A stretch of DNA of 64,000 nucleotides from Umezawaea sp049997955 (GTDB lineage Bacteria; Actinomycetota; Actinomycetes; Mycobacteriales; Pseudonocardiaceae). Under the pieces are notes generated by a model that saw only the letters and a program-made list of their open reading frames with translations, had not been told where the DNA came from and did not search any database. The stretch's first letter is position 1. Each line of letters opens with the position of its first letter. The translations under genes were made by a program, and so were the position numbers. The stretch is taken from positions 434,001 to 498,000 of the forward strand of contig JAEBDY010000006.1 of the NCBI GenBank assembly GCA_049997955.1, read 5' to 3'. Below, piece after piece: positions 1 through 8,470 of this stretch.

Positions 1-402
1 GTCGACCACCGCCCGGCTCGCCGAGGCGGGCAGGTACTCCTTGACCTGGTCCTTCGTGAACACCGTCGGCATCAGCGCCCGCCAGCGGCCGACGGACTCG
101 GCCAGCACCCGCTGCCGGGGCCACGGCCGGTAGGCGACCACGAGCCGGGGGTCGTCGGCGGTGAGCAGGTCCCGCAGGCTCGGCTCGTCCAGCAGGTGCG
201 CGTCGTCCACGAGCCGCACGGACTCGCCCGCGTCCAGGTAGACCCGTTCGACCTCACGCAGGATCGCGGACTTGCCGTACCCGCCGGGCGCGACCACCCC
301 CAGCCGCAGCGGTGCGGACGGGTCGGCGGCGACGTCGGCCAGCAGCCTGCGGGTCGCGTCGTCCGGCAGGAGGGCGGGGTGCGTGGTCGATAGGTGGCTC
401 AA
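1..402 (-). CDS. IniR/LuxR-type ATP-binding regulator, N-terminal part only
   Basis: Only the first 134 codons lie in the window; the rest runs off the left edge. A TTG start at 402-400 overlaps the TGA of the Hsp70 gene (TTGA), so the two are translationally coupled. The fragment carries a Walker A motif (GGYGKS, about residues 40-45) and a Walker B-like stretch (VRLVDDAHLL, about 63-72), then arginine/aspartate-rich ATPase sequence. This layout is typical of the N-terminal NTPase of MalT/LuxR-type STAND regulators. In Mycobacterium tuberculosis a regulator of this class (IniR) lies beside and controls iniBAC; the divergent iniB-iniA-iniC genes here make the same role likely. The DNA-binding domain is not visible, so the family call is inference. 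Confidence 0.6.
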   Translation of the reverse strand, partial: MSHLSTTHPALLPDDATRRLLADVAADPSAPLRLGVVAPGGYGKSAILREVERVYLDAGESVRLVDDAHLLDEPSLRDLLTADDPRLVVAYRPWPRQRVLAESVGRWRALMPTVFTKDQVKEYLPASASRAVVD

Positions 403-1694
403 CGGCCGTCCTCGTCGTCAGCGGTGGGGGCGCTCCGGCGCGAGCCCGCGGGCTTGAGGCCCCGGACGACGCGTTTCACGGAGCTGCGCGGCAGGTCGAG
501 CGGGGTGATGTCCACCGGCGGTCGTGGTGGTGGAGCGGTGAACTCGTCGTCGACCAGGCCGAGTTCGCCGACCGGGAAGCGCAGCGACGGGTCGTCGAAC
601 CGGCGCAGCACCGAGGTTTCCCGCGGTTCGGGTTCGGCGTCCGGGCCTTCCACGACCCGGCGGGCGAGGAGGGCGGCGCCCTTGACCACGGACGTCTCGG
701 GGGCGGCCTCGATCGCGATCCGGCCGCGCAGGGCTCCGGACACGACCTCGGCGACCAGCGGGACGCGGACGCTGCCGCCGACGAGCAGCACCACGTCGGG
801 GTCGCCGTGGGCGGTGGTGGTGCGGACGAGCGTGTCGACGGCGAGGTCGACGGTGGGGCGGATCAGGTCCTCGAAGCGCGGGCGGGTGAGGACCACCTCG
901 CGGACGCCGTCGGCGAGGTGCACGGGCACGACGACCTCGGGCATGACCGACAGCGCGCGCTTGGCGGCCTCGCCGTCGAAGCGGAGCCGGGCGAGCACCT
1001 GCGCGACCCACGGGTCGGCGGGGTCGAGGTCGGTCAGGTCGCGGCCGAGGGTCGCGCGCACGTGGCCGAGGACGGCGTCGTCGAAGTCGACGCCCGCGGG
1101 CTGGTCGTGGCCATCGGCCGCGCCCACCAGTTCGGGCGCCGAGTCGAGCGAGCGGCGGACGACCGCGGTCGAGAAGGCGTGGCTGCCGAGGCTGAACACC
1201 GCCTGGACGTCGCCGTTGCCGCCCGCGGCGAAGTGGTTCTCGACGGCGGCGAGGGGTTCGGCGACCAGGGTGCACCGGGTGACGCCCGCGTGCCGCAGCG
1301 CCTGCAGGAACAGCTCCTTGCGGAGCGCGCCCCACTCGGCGGGGTGCGTCACGGCGATGTGCGCGGCCGGTTCACCCTCGCGGTCGGCGACCTGGCCGAC
1401 CACCCACACGACCAGCAGCGCGGCCAGGTCCTCCGGGGTGACCCAGTCCTGGCCGAGCAGCACCGGGACCTCGTCGCCGATCCGCCGGGCGAAGCCGGTC
1501 GCGGTCAGCCAGGGGTCGCCCGCCTCGCCGACGGCGTACTCGCCGTCGGAGGTGATCCGCACCGTCGACGCGACGCCACCGCCCGGCCCGCCGAGGCCGA
1601 CCACCTCGACCTCCGGCCTGCCCACGCGGGCGAGACGGCAGATCGCGGCCGCGGTGCGGGTGGTGCCCACATCGACCCCAAGTACGTAGGGCAA
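399..1694 (-). CDS. Hsp70-family ATPase lacking a full substrate-binding domain
   Basis: 431 aa from a TTG start (1694-1692) preceded by GAGGAG at a good distance. It begins with the actin/Hsp70 phosphate-1 motif (LGVDVGTTRTAAAI, residues 5-18), has a connect/phosphate-2 region (VDFDDAVLGHV) and an adenosine motif (VLLVGGSVRVPLV), then ends in a proline/arginine-rich tail of about 70 residues. DnaK is over 600 aa, so the beta-sandwich substrate domain is missing and this is a specialised Hsp70, not the housekeeping chaperone. It is upstream of, and coupled to, the truncated regulator and divergent from iniB. Hsp70 proteins next to IniB/dynamin genes recur in Pseudonocardiaceae as I recall. 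A role in sensing or regulating envelope stress with the regulator is inference. Confidence 0.85.
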   Translation of the reverse strand: MPYVLGVDVGTTRTAAAICRLARVGRPEVEVVGLGGPGGGVASTVRITSDGEYAVGEAGDPWLTATGFARRIGDEVPVLLGQDWVTPEDLAALLVVWVVGQVADREGEPAAHIAVTHPAEWGALRKELFLQALRHAGVTRCTLVAEPLAAVENHFAAGGNGDVQAVFSLGSHAFSTAVVRRSLDSAPELVGAADGHDQPAGVDFDDAVLGHVRATLGRDLTDLDPADPWVAQVLARLRFDGEAAKRALSVMPEVVVPVHLADGVREVVLTRPRFEDLIRPTVDLAVDTLVRTTTAHGDPDVVLLVGGSVRVPLVAEVVSGALRGRIAIEAAPETSVVKGAALLARRVVEGPDAEPEPRETSVLRRFDDPSLRFPVGELGLVDDEFTAPPPRPPVDITPLDLPRSSVKRVVRGLKPAGSRRSAPTADDEDGR

Positions 1695-1933
1695 CTCCGG
1701 GACTCCTCACTCACCTGTTCGTACCAGTCCTACGTACACGGGTGATCAATGGCCCACAAGCGCGTCCCCTAATCCCCTAGGGGGTGAACGAAAATCACCC
1801 CATCGGGGATACGACATCTACTGGGAGTGATCCCCGATGTCGGGTGATCCCCCAGCTCCTAGATTTCTCCCCAGTGCCGGATCCGCAGTTCTCCCGGCTC
1901 CCCGACACCCCGCATGACCTTTGGAGATCACCA
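1695..1933. promoter_or_regulatory. Divergent Hsp70/iniB control region with overlapping inverted repeats
   Basis: The 239 bp between the Hsp70 and iniB starts hold several perfect inverted repeats. GGGGTGA (1781-1787) pairs with TCACCCC (1795-1801) around a 7-nt A-rich spacer. CATCGGGGAT (1801-1810) pairs with ATCCCCGATG (1830-1839). Nested in that, GACATC (1813-1818) pairs with GATGTC (1836-1841). The last two are mutually exclusive because they share bases 1836-1839. CCCCTAGGGG at 1774-1783 is a further palindrome. These are candidate operator sites for the neighbouring regulator or alternative leader structures of the iniB mRNA. The iniB ribosome site is GGAG at 1923-1926. Confidence 0.6.
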
Positions 1934-2797
1934 GTGAGCTCGAACACGCTGCACGAATTCGTCCTCGGTCTGCTCAGCGACCCGACCGCGCTGGCCGACT
2001 TCCAGAACGACGCCGAGGGTGCCCTCGGCGCGGCCGGACTGGGCGACATCAGTGCAGTCGACGTCCAGGAGGTTCTGCCCCTGGTCCTCGACTACGTGCC
2101 CGCCGGGAGCCTGCCCGCCCTCGACGGTTCCGTGCTCGTGGACCTGCCCCTGGACGTCGACGTGGACGGCCCCGCCGCAGCGATCAGCCAGCTCCACGCC
2201 GTCACGCAGCTCGTGGGCGTGCCGAGCACCGCGGACGTCAACCTCGCGGCCACGGGTGCCATCGCGGCCGACGAGAACGGCCTGGAGGCCTTCACCGGCC
2301 TCTCCGCCTGGGGCCTGGCCGACGCGGCCGGTGCGGCCGACATCAAGCTCCCCGGTGACTTCTCCGCGGTGAACGACGTGACCGACTCCCTGGACGGGAC
2401 GTTGGACACCGCGACCGGTCTCGCCGACCCGGCGACGGGCGCACTCCACGGCGCCACCGCCACCGCTGGTGAGGCCACCGGCACGCTGCTGCCCGGCACG
2501 GAAGGCCTGACCAGCTCCGTGTTCGGCTCGACCGACACCCTGCACGGTGTCGTCGACGGCGTGACCGGTGGCCTCACCGGAGGTGTGGACCTCGGCCACA
2601 CGCTCGACATCGGCGGTCTCGACGACCTCGCCTTCACCGCCTCCGCCCCGATCGGCGCCGACACGCTGGGCAACGTCGGCGGCGACCTCGTGTCGCACAC
2701 CGCGGTCGGCGGCGTCGTGAGCAACGTCACCGACACGCTCGACGACGCCCACCTCCCCGGCGGCGACCTCCTCGGCGTCACCGACCTGCTGTTCTGA
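1934..2797 (+). CDS. iniB: IniB-like protein, Gly/Ala/Asp-rich
   Basis: 287 aa from GTG 1934, chosen because GGAG lies 7 nt upstream and the IniB-type helical N-terminus starts there; an upstream in-frame extension reads through the palindromic control region. Residues 2-55 (SSNTLHEFVLGLLSDPTALADF onward in sense) match the conserved N-terminal domain shared by IniB-like proteins: a short amphipathic helix, a DPTALADF segment and an LPLVLDYVP-like stretch. The remainder is low complexity, rich in G, A, T, D and L with repeated GLTGG/TLHG-type motifs, no signal peptide and no cysteine. In mycobacteria iniB is the first gene of the isoniazid-inducible cell-wall stress operon; its molecular role is unknown. 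Followed by a strong hairpin before iniA, so iniA may also be transcribed separately. Confidence 0.8.
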   Translation: MSSNTLHEFVLGLLSDPTALADFQNDAEGALGAAGLGDISAVDVQEVLPLVLDYVPAGSLPALDGSVLVDLPLDVDVDGPAAAISQLHAVTQLVGVPSTADVNLAATGAIAADENGLEAFTGLSAWGLADAAGAADIKLPGDFSAVNDVTDSLDGTLDTATGLADPATGALHGATATAGEATGTLLPGTEGLTSSVFGSTDTLHGVVDGVTGGLTGGVDLGHTLDIGGLDDLAFTASAPIGADTLGNVGGDLVSHTAVGGVVSNVTDTLDDAHLPGGDLLGVTDLLF

Positions 2798-2825
2798 TCT
2801 CGTTTTGATCTCATCGCTCTACCGG

Positions 2826-2857
2826 GGGTCGGTTCCGTCCACAGACGGAACCGACCC
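2826..2857 (+). terminator. Perfect 14-bp hairpin between iniB and iniA
   Basis: Arms 2826-2839 and 2844-2857 are perfectly complementary (GGGTCGGTTCCGTC and its complement) with a CACA loop. It begins 28 nt after the iniB stop and is followed by CTCTCCCTTTC rather than a clean T run. It could be a terminator or a 3' stabiliser that makes iniB mRNA more abundant than iniAC mRNA. Confidence 0.7.
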
Positions 2858-2864
2858 TCTCCCT

Positions 2865-2903
2865 TTCACCCGACAGGGTGAACACGGCACACTCTGTCGG
2901 GTG
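2865..2903 (+). promoter_or_regulatory. Inverted repeats and possible leaderless promoter at the iniA start
   Basis: CACCCGACAG (2867-2876) and CTGTCGGGTG (2894-2903) are perfect inverted repeats, the second ending directly before the iniA ATG at 2904 and containing an in-frame GTG at 2901. A competing hairpin, TTCACCC (2865-2871) with GGGTGAA (2876-2882), shares the left arm. TTCACC at 2865-2870 and CACACT at 2888-2893 are 17 bp apart and could be -35 and -10 boxes of a leaderless promoter. No Shine-Dalgarno sequence precedes iniA, which fits that reading. The promoter assignment is inference. Confidence 0.45.
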
Positions 2904-4718
2904 ATGGCCGCCCCTTGGCTCGACGTGCTCGACGAAACTATCGGGGCTTGCACCACGCACAACCGCCCTGACCTGGCAGAACGGTTGCGCGAGAAGCGGG
3001 CCCGACAACTGGATCCCAAGCTCAGGGTGCTGGTGATCGGCGGGGCGAAGCAGGGCAAGAGCCAGCTGGTCAACGCCCTGGTCAACGCCCCCGTCTGCGC
3101 GGTCGGCGACGACATCACCACCACCGTGCCGACCTTCGTCCAGCACGCCGACACCCCGTCCGCGGCGCTGGTCCGCAGCTCGGCGGCCAGACGCGCGATC
3201 ACCGACAACCCGACCGAGCGCGTGCCCGTGGCGATCGACCAGGTCGCCAAGGAGGTCAACGCCGGGCCCGCGGGCGAGGTCGTCCGGGCCGAGGTCGGCA
3301 TCCCGCGGGCGCTGCTCACGTCCGGGCTGGTGCTGATCGACACCCCCGGCGTCGGCGACCTGCGGTCCGCGCACACCGCGAGCACGTTCGCCGCGCTGAT
3401 GCAGGCGGACGCGGTGCTGCTGGTGTCCGACGCGACGAGCGAGCTGACCGCCACGGAGCTGGCGCTGCTCAAGCAGGTCGTGACGAACTGCCCCAACGTG
3501 ACCGTGGTCCTCACCAAGACCGACATCTGCCCGCAGTGGCGCCGGGTGCTGGAGACCAACCAGGCGCAGCTGGCCCGCGCGGGCGTCAGCGCGAAGGTGT
3601 TCGCCGTGTCGTCCGCGCTGCGGCTGCGGGCGGCGCAGACCGGCGACAAGGTCCTCAACGCCGAGTCCGGGTTCCCCGACCTGCTGGCGTGCGTGCAGCG
3701 CGACATCGTGTCGGCGGCCGACCAGCTGGCGCGCCGGGTGGTGGCCGTGGCCACCGCGTCGGCGATCCAGCAGCTCGTCGCGCCGCTGCGGCAGGAGCTG
3801 ACGGTGCAGAACACCAAGCGCACCGAGGACACGATCGGCGCGCTGCACGAGGCGCAGCGCCGGGTCGACGAGCTGCGGCGGCGGTCGGCGCGGTGGCAGA
3901 CCGTGCTGGCCGACGAGATGGCGGACCTGGTGTCGGACATCGAGTTCGACCTGCGCGACCGGACCCGCAAGATCCTCCGCGAGGTGGACAAGACGTTCGA
4001 CGACGCCGATCCGGCGAAGGGCTGGGACTCCTTCGAGCAGTGGCTGGAGGACAACCTCACCGAGGCGGGCGCGAAGAACTTCGCCTGGCTGCTGGACCGG
4101 TCGGAGTGGGTCGCGGAGAAGGTCGCGAAGAGCTTCCCGGTCTACCGCGAGGACCTGCTGCCCGGTTCGATCTTCCCGGAGGACGTGCTGGAGCGGATCA
4201 CCGCGATCGAACGGCCGAACATCGAGAAGTTCACCGTCAGCCAGAAGCTGTTCACGGGCCTGCGCGGGTCCTACGGCGGTGTGCTGATGTTCGGCCTCGT
4301 CACCAGCCTCGCCGGGATGCCGCTGATCAACGTGGTGTCGATCGGCGCGGGCGCGCTGTTCGGCGGCAAGAGCATCAAGGACGAGGGCGACGCCCGGCTC
4401 AAGCGCCGCCAGGCCGCCGCGAAGAACGCCGCGCAGCGGCACGTGGACGACTTCTACATCAAGTTCAGCAAGGACTGCCGCGACGCGGCCCGGCACGTGC
4501 AGCGCAGCCTGCGCAACCACTTCTCCACGCTGGCGGAGGAGTTGCAGGAGACGCTGCTGGAGTCGGCGCGCAGCGCGCGGCGGGCCGTGCAGGACGACGC
4601 GACCAAGCGCGAGCGCCGCACGCTGGAGGTCCGGCAGGACCTGGACAAGCTGGTGGAGCTGTACAAGCGGGTCCAGGTGCTCGGCGGGTCGCAGGTCGCG
4701 CTCGGGATCTCGGCGTGA
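2904..4718 (+). CDS. iniA: Dynamin-like GTPase IniA
   Basis: 604 aa from ATG 2904 (GTG 2901 is an alternative); M. tuberculosis IniA is about 640 aa. The GTPase domain shows G1 GGAKQGKS (46-53), G3 DTPGVGD (146-152) and G4 TKTD (204-207). The second half is helical and charged, as in dynamin stalks, with one hydrophobic segment at about 463-488 (VTSLAGMPLINVVSIGAGAL) that would contact the membrane. IniA is a bacterial dynamin reported to bind and fission membranes and is induced by cell-wall inhibitors in mycobacteria. It is followed 22 bp later by iniC, the usual partner. An in-frame extension to 2805 would run through two hairpins and is not favoured. Confidence 0.88.
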   Translation: MAAPWLDVLDETIGACTTHNRPDLAERLREKRARQLDPKLRVLVIGGAKQGKSQLVNALVNAPVCAVGDDITTTVPTFVQHADTPSAALVRSSAARRAITDNPTERVPVAIDQVAKEVNAGPAGEVVRAEVGIPRALLTSGLVLIDTPGVGDLRSAHTASTFAALMQADAVLLVSDATSELTATELALLKQVVTNCPNVTVVLTKTDICPQWRRVLETNQAQLARAGVSAKVFAVSSALRLRAAQTGDKVLNAESGFPDLLACVQRDIVSAADQLARRVVAVATASAIQQLVAPLRQELTVQNTKRTEDTIGALHEAQRRVDELRRRSARWQTVLADEMADLVSDIEFDLRDRTRKILREVDKTFDDADPAKGWDSFEQWLEDNLTEAGAKNFAWLLDRSEWVAEKVAKSFPVYREDLLPGSIFPEDVLERITAIERPNIEKFTVSQKLFTGLRGSYGGVLMFGLVTSLAGMPLINVVSIGAGALFGGKSIKDEGDARLKRRQAAAKNAAQRHVDDFYIKFSKDCRDAARHVQRSLRNHFSTLAEELQETLLESARSARRAVQDDATKRERRTLEVRQDLDKLVELYKRVQVLGGSQVALGISA

Positions 4719-4740
4719 CGCGCACCCCGGCGGCGTCGAG

Positions 4741-6132
4741 ATGACCCTGGAGGACAAGGTCCACGCGCTGCTCAACGAGGCCCTGATCGTCTACCGCGAC
4801 AGCCCGCGCGCCACGAGCTGGTTGCGCAACCAGCTCGTGCGGTTCGACGAGCCGGTGCGCATCGCCGTCGCGGGTTCGACGCGGATCGGCAAGTCCACCG
4901 TCGTCAACGCCCTGCTCGGCGAGGAGTTCACCCCCGGCGCCGGGTTCACCTGGTACCGCGACGGCGCACGGGCGAAGGCCACCGCGTTCACGCCGAGCGG
5001 GCCGCAGGAGTTGCCGGTGGTGCGCCGCGACGGCCGGGCGCACGTCGAGGTCGGCATGTGGGACCAGGTCGACCGGCTGATCGTGGACTGGCCGACGCGG
5101 GCGCTGCGCGACGCGACGATCATCGACACGCCTGCCACCGCGACCAGCGACCAGGTGTACCGCGAGGCCGACGCGGTGCTGTACCTGATGCGGCACCTGC
5201 AGGACGTGGACCTCAAGTACCTCCAGTCGGCGCACGAGAACCCGATCGCCCGGTCGTCGCCGATCAACACCGTGCTGGTGCTGGCGAAGGCCGACGAGAT
5301 CGGCGCGGGACGCATCGACGCGCTGTCGTCGACCAAGCAGATCGCCCGCCGCTACCGGCGCGAGGCGCGCGTGCGGCCGCTGTGCCAGAACGTGGTCGCG
5401 GTCGCGGGCCTGATCGCGGTGGCGGCCCGCACGATGCGGCCGGAGGAGTTCACCGCGCTGGCGGCGCTGGCCGCGCTGCCGCGCACCGAACTGGAGGACC
5501 ACCTGCTGTCGGCGGACCGGTTCGTCGGCGGCGACTTCCCGATCGCGATGGACCCCTCGGTGCGCCAGGGACTGGTGGAGCGCTACGGCATCTTCGGCGT
5601 GCGGCTGACCGCGACGCTGGTCCGCCAGGGCTTCGACACCCAGGTCAAGCTCGTCACGCAACTGGTGCAGCGCAGCGGTCTCGGCGAGCTGCGCGACTCG
5701 ATCGGCCAGTACTTCACCGAGCGCCGCGAGGTGCTCAAGGCCCGGTCCGCGCTGCTGGCGCTGGACGTTGTGCTGCGCGCGGAACCCAAACCGGCGGCGC
5801 GCAAGATCGTGATGGACCTGGAGCGGATCGTCGCGAGCGCGCACGCCGTGCGCGAACTGCGGCTGCTCGCCGCGCTCCAGGGCGGCCGCACGCGGCTGCC
5901 CGGCGCGCTGGAGGCCGAGGCGTCCCGGATCGTCGGCGGCCTCGGCACCGCCGTGCAGGCGCGGCTCGGCCTGGAGTACGAGGCCGACGAGACCGAGCAG
6001 CGGTACCTGATCGCCGACCTGCTGGCGAAGTGGCGCGAACAGGCGGTCAACCCGGTGCTGGACCAGGACCAGCGGCGGGCCGCGACCGTCGTCGTCCGGT
6101 CGTGCGAAGGCATGTTGTCCGGCCTCGGCTGA
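4741..6132 (+). CDS. iniC: Dynamin-like GTPase IniC
   Basis: 463 aa from ATG 4741; M. tuberculosis IniC is about 490 aa. It has a P-loop GSTRIGKST at residues 45-53 and a G3 region IIDTPATAT; the G4 motif appears as AKADE rather than the NKxD/TKxD form. The rest is alpha-helical and Arg/Glu-rich without a clear membrane segment, so it probably works with IniA rather than alone. It lies in the same operon, 22 bp after iniA. Confidence in the family is high from order and motifs; the exact function of IniC is unresolved in the literature known to me. Confidence 0.85.
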   Translation: MTLEDKVHALLNEALIVYRDSPRATSWLRNQLVRFDEPVRIAVAGSTRIGKSTVVNALLGEEFTPGAGFTWYRDGARAKATAFTPSGPQELPVVRRDGRAHVEVGMWDQVDRLIVDWPTRALRDATIIDTPATATSDQVYREADAVLYLMRHLQDVDLKYLQSAHENPIARSSPINTVLVLAKADEIGAGRIDALSSTKQIARRYRREARVRPLCQNVVAVAGLIAVAARTMRPEEFTALAALAALPRTELEDHLLSADRFVGGDFPIAMDPSVRQGLVERYGIFGVRLTATLVRQGFDTQVKLVTQLVQRSGLGELRDSIGQYFTERREVLKARSALLALDVVLRAEPKPAARKIVMDLERIVASAHAVRELRLLAALQGGRTRLPGALEAEASRIVGGLGTAVQARLGLEYEADETEQRYLIADLLAKWREQAVNPVLDQDQRRAATVVVRSCEGMLSGLG

Positions 6133-6154
6133 TCCCGCGGGGGATCATGGGGGC

Positions 6155-6676
6155 ATGAGCACACCTGTCCCGACGGCGCGGCTGTCGCTGGTCCGCTGGC
6201 GCGAGGAGCACCTGGTGGAGCTGCTCGTGCTGGCGAGCGACGAGCGGATCGTGCGCCACATCGTCGACGGCAGGCCGTGGAACCGGGAGTACGCGACGGA
6301 ACGGCACCGCTCGGTGCTCGCGCACTGGCGGCGCCACGGGTACGGCTGGCGGGCGGCGCTCGACCGCGAGACGGGCGCGTTCCTCGGGGTGGCGTCGATG
6401 ACGCACCGGAACGCCGAGGCGATCGAGCTGGGCTGGTGGGTGGCGCCCGCGGCGTGGGGGCGCGGGCTCGCGACCGAGATGGCCGCCGCCGTCCGCGACG
6501 AGTCGTTCAAGCAGCACGGGGTGCGCCGGGTCGTCGCGCAGCACCAGGACGGCAACGACGCGTCCGGCCGGGTGATGACGAAGATCGGCCTGGTCCACGA
6601 CCACAGCGAGGTGGACGCGAACCAGGCGGGCAGGCTCGTGCACGTCTACGTCGGCTACCCCGACGCGCTGTCCTGA
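6155..6676 (+). CDS. GNAT-family N-acetyltransferase (RimJ/RimL type)
   Basis: 173 aa, starting 22 bp after iniC. The acetyl-CoA-binding core is seen as ELGWWVAPAAWGRGLATEMA (beta4 and the RGxA loop) followed by an RRVVAQHQDGNDAS segment, which is the NxxS motif typical of RimJ-like GNATs. The N-terminus TARLSLVRW is the usual T.RL.LR.. opening of this subfamily. The substrate cannot be read from sequence. It may be co-transcribed with iniC because no terminator lies between them, but a functional link is not shown. Confidence 0.85.
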   Translation: MSTPVPTARLSLVRWREEHLVELLVLASDERIVRHIVDGRPWNREYATERHRSVLAHWRRHGYGWRAALDRETGAFLGVASMTHRNAEAIELGWWVAPAAWGRGLATEMAAAVRDESFKQHGVRRVVAQHQDGNDASGRVMTKIGLVHDHSEVDANQAGRLVHVYVGYPDALS

Positions 6677-6688
6677 ACGGTCGCGGCA

Positions 6689-7540
6689 CTACTCGGGCGC
6701 GGACCCCAGGGCCTGACGGGCGACGCGCACCGCCGCGCTCGCGGTGCGCCGCCGATCGGCGACCAGGAACAGGGTCGCCTCCGGGAGTTCGGCCACGCTC
6801 CGCAGCGTGCCCGCGGCGAGCTGGTCGGCCACCGAGATCCGCGGCAGCACGGACAGCCCCAGTCCCGCCGCGACGCACGAGCGCGCGGCCTCGATGCTGC
6901 CGAACCTGGTCGGGTGCACGCCTGCGAGACCGCGGGCGAACCGGTCGGTGTACGAGCAGCCCTCCTCCAGCAGGAAGTACCGGCCGGTGTCCGGATGTCC
7001 CGGCGCGGCAACGAGGTCGATGCGCTCGACCCCGACCGCGACGACGTCCAGGGCGGTGTTCGGCGGGTCGTCCTCCAGCACCAGCGCCAGGTCGAGCGCG
7101 CCGTCGTGCACCGCGTCCAGCGCCTTGCGGGTGCCCACCGGCGTCAGGTGCACGGTGACACCGGGCCAGAGCTGGGCGAGGTCGGCGATGATCGTCGGCA
7201 GGCGGTACGCGCACATGGACTCCGGGGCGCCGAGGCGGACGTCGCCCGCGACGACCGCGGCACCCCGGACCGCGTCGAGCAGCCGCTGCTCGGCGGCCAG
7301 GACCTCCTGCGCGGCGGCCAGCGCCCGCTCGCCCGCCTCGGTGGGCCTCGCGCCCGTCGGGAGGCGGTCGAAGAGGCGCACGCCGAGGTGGCGTTCGAGG
7401 ACCTTGATGTGCGTGGTGACGGTCGACTGGACGACGTGCAGCTCGGCGGCGGTGGCGGTGAAGCTGCCGGTCCTGGCGAGGACCTGGAGGGTGCGGAGGA
7501 GCCGGGTGTCCACGCGATCGATGTTATCGATGAGGGACAT
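6689..7540 (-). CDS. LysR-family transcriptional regulator
   Basis: 283 aa. The N-terminal winged helix (LLRTLQVLARTGSFTATAAE followed by STVTTHIKVLERHLGVRLFDR) is a clear LysR HTH, and the C-terminal periplasmic-binding-like domain starts with VRLGAPESMCAYRLP and includes LDLALVLEDDPP. It is divergent from the PhzF-family gene with 48 bp between starts, so it probably controls that gene and itself. ATCGAT-GTT-ATCGAT at 7517-7531 lies within its own first codons and may be part of the binding site. Effector unknown. Confidence 0.9.
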   Translation of the reverse strand: MSLIDNIDRVDTRLLRTLQVLARTGSFTATAAELHVVQSTVTTHIKVLERHLGVRLFDRLPTGARPTEAGERALAAAQEVLAAEQRLLDAVRGAAVVAGDVRLGAPESMCAYRLPTIIADLAQLWPGVTVHLTPVGTRKALDAVHDGALDLALVLEDDPPNTALDVVAVGVERIDLVAAPGHPDTGRYFLLEEGCSYTDRFARGLAGVHPTRFGSIEAARSCVAAGLGLSVLPRISVADQLAAGTLRSVAELPEATLFLVADRRRTASAAVRVARQALGSAPE

Positions 7541-7588
7541 CGGTTGTCATCGTTGGACTCGATTCACCGTGGTGGGGATGCTGGTGGC

Positions 7589-8416
7589 ATGACGGAGATC
7601 CTGAAGTACACGGCGTTCAGCGTCGACCCCGAAGGCGGGAACCGGGCAGGGGTGGTGCTGGACGCGCGGGGTTTGGACGACGCGGAGATGCTGGCCGTCG
7701 CGGCGTCGGTGGGGTACTCGGAAACGGCCTTCGTGGTGCCCGGCCCGGACGCCAGGCGGTTCACCGTGCGGTACTTCAGCCCACTGGTGGAGGTGCCGTT
7801 CTGCGGACACGCGACCATCGCGACGGCGGTGGCGCTCGGGGAGCGGATCGGAGCGGGCCCGCTGGTGTTCGACACGCCGGCCGGGGAGGTCGCGCTGACG
7901 ACGTCCGCCGGGACGGCGAGCCTCACCAGCGTGCCCACCCGCTCGGCCGCCGCTCCTGATTCGTTGGTGGAGCGGGCTTTGAAGGCGCTCCGGTGGGACC
8001 TGGACGACCTGGCTTGGCCTGTGCACGTGGCTCATGGCGGCGCTGGGCACCTGGTGGTCGGGGCCGGGAGCCGGGAGCGGTTGGCGGAGTTGGACTACGA
8101 CTTCGACGCGCTCGGGGACGTGCTGCGGTCGGCCGGGTTGATCACGGCGCACCTGTTCTTCCAACGGGCTGAGGACGTGTTCGACGTGCGGGAGCCCTTT
8201 CCGGTGGGAGGGGTGGTCGAGGACGCGGCCACCGGGGCTGCCGCCGCGGCGTTCGGGGGGTATTTGCGGGAGCTGGGGTTGGTTTCCGGGGTGCGGTCGC
8301 TGGTGATTCACCAAGGGGTGGACATGGGGCGGCCCAGTGAGCTGTTGGTGGATGTTCGGGAGGACGATGCTCGGGTGACTGTCACTGGGGCTGCTGTGGC
8401 GATCCAGGGTTCTTGA
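7589..8416 (+). CDS. PhzF-family isomerase/epimerase-like protein
   Basis: 275 aa from ATG 7589, chosen because the PhzF fold begins there (TEILKYTAFSVDPEGGNRAGVVL). The catalytic glutamate of the PhzF family is seen at E45 (GYSETAFV). Other family marks are RYFSPLVEVPFCGHATIATA and, near the C-terminus, GGVVEDAATGAAAAAFGGYL. The family has the diaminopimelate-epimerase fold and includes the phenazine enzyme PhzF, but most members outside phenazine clusters have unknown substrates; no phenazine genes are nearby. Probably regulated by the divergent LysR gene. Confidence 0.88.
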   Translation: MTEILKYTAFSVDPEGGNRAGVVLDARGLDDAEMLAVAASVGYSETAFVVPGPDARRFTVRYFSPLVEVPFCGHATIATAVALGERIGAGPLVFDTPAGEVALTTSAGTASLTSVPTRSAAAPDSLVERALKALRWDLDDLAWPVHVAHGGAGHLVVGAGSRERLAELDYDFDALGDVLRSAGLITAHLFFQRAEDVFDVREPFPVGGVVEDAATGAAAAAFGGYLRELGLVSGVRSLVIHQGVDMGRPSELLVDVREDDARVTVTGAAVAIQGS

Positions 8417-8470
8417 TGTGCAGGACGGTGATTCTGCGCAAAACGGTAGCGCTGTAGGTGGTCCGGGGGC

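Noticed and set aside
312..1745. Long plus-strand open frame opposite the Hsp70 gene
   Set aside because: Composition is Gly/Arg/Asp-rich shadow of the minus-strand gene, whose frame has recognisable ATPase motifs.
1784..1933. Upstream extension of iniB to 1784
   Set aside because: It would translate the palindromic control region; the conserved N-terminal domain and ribosome site begin at 1934.
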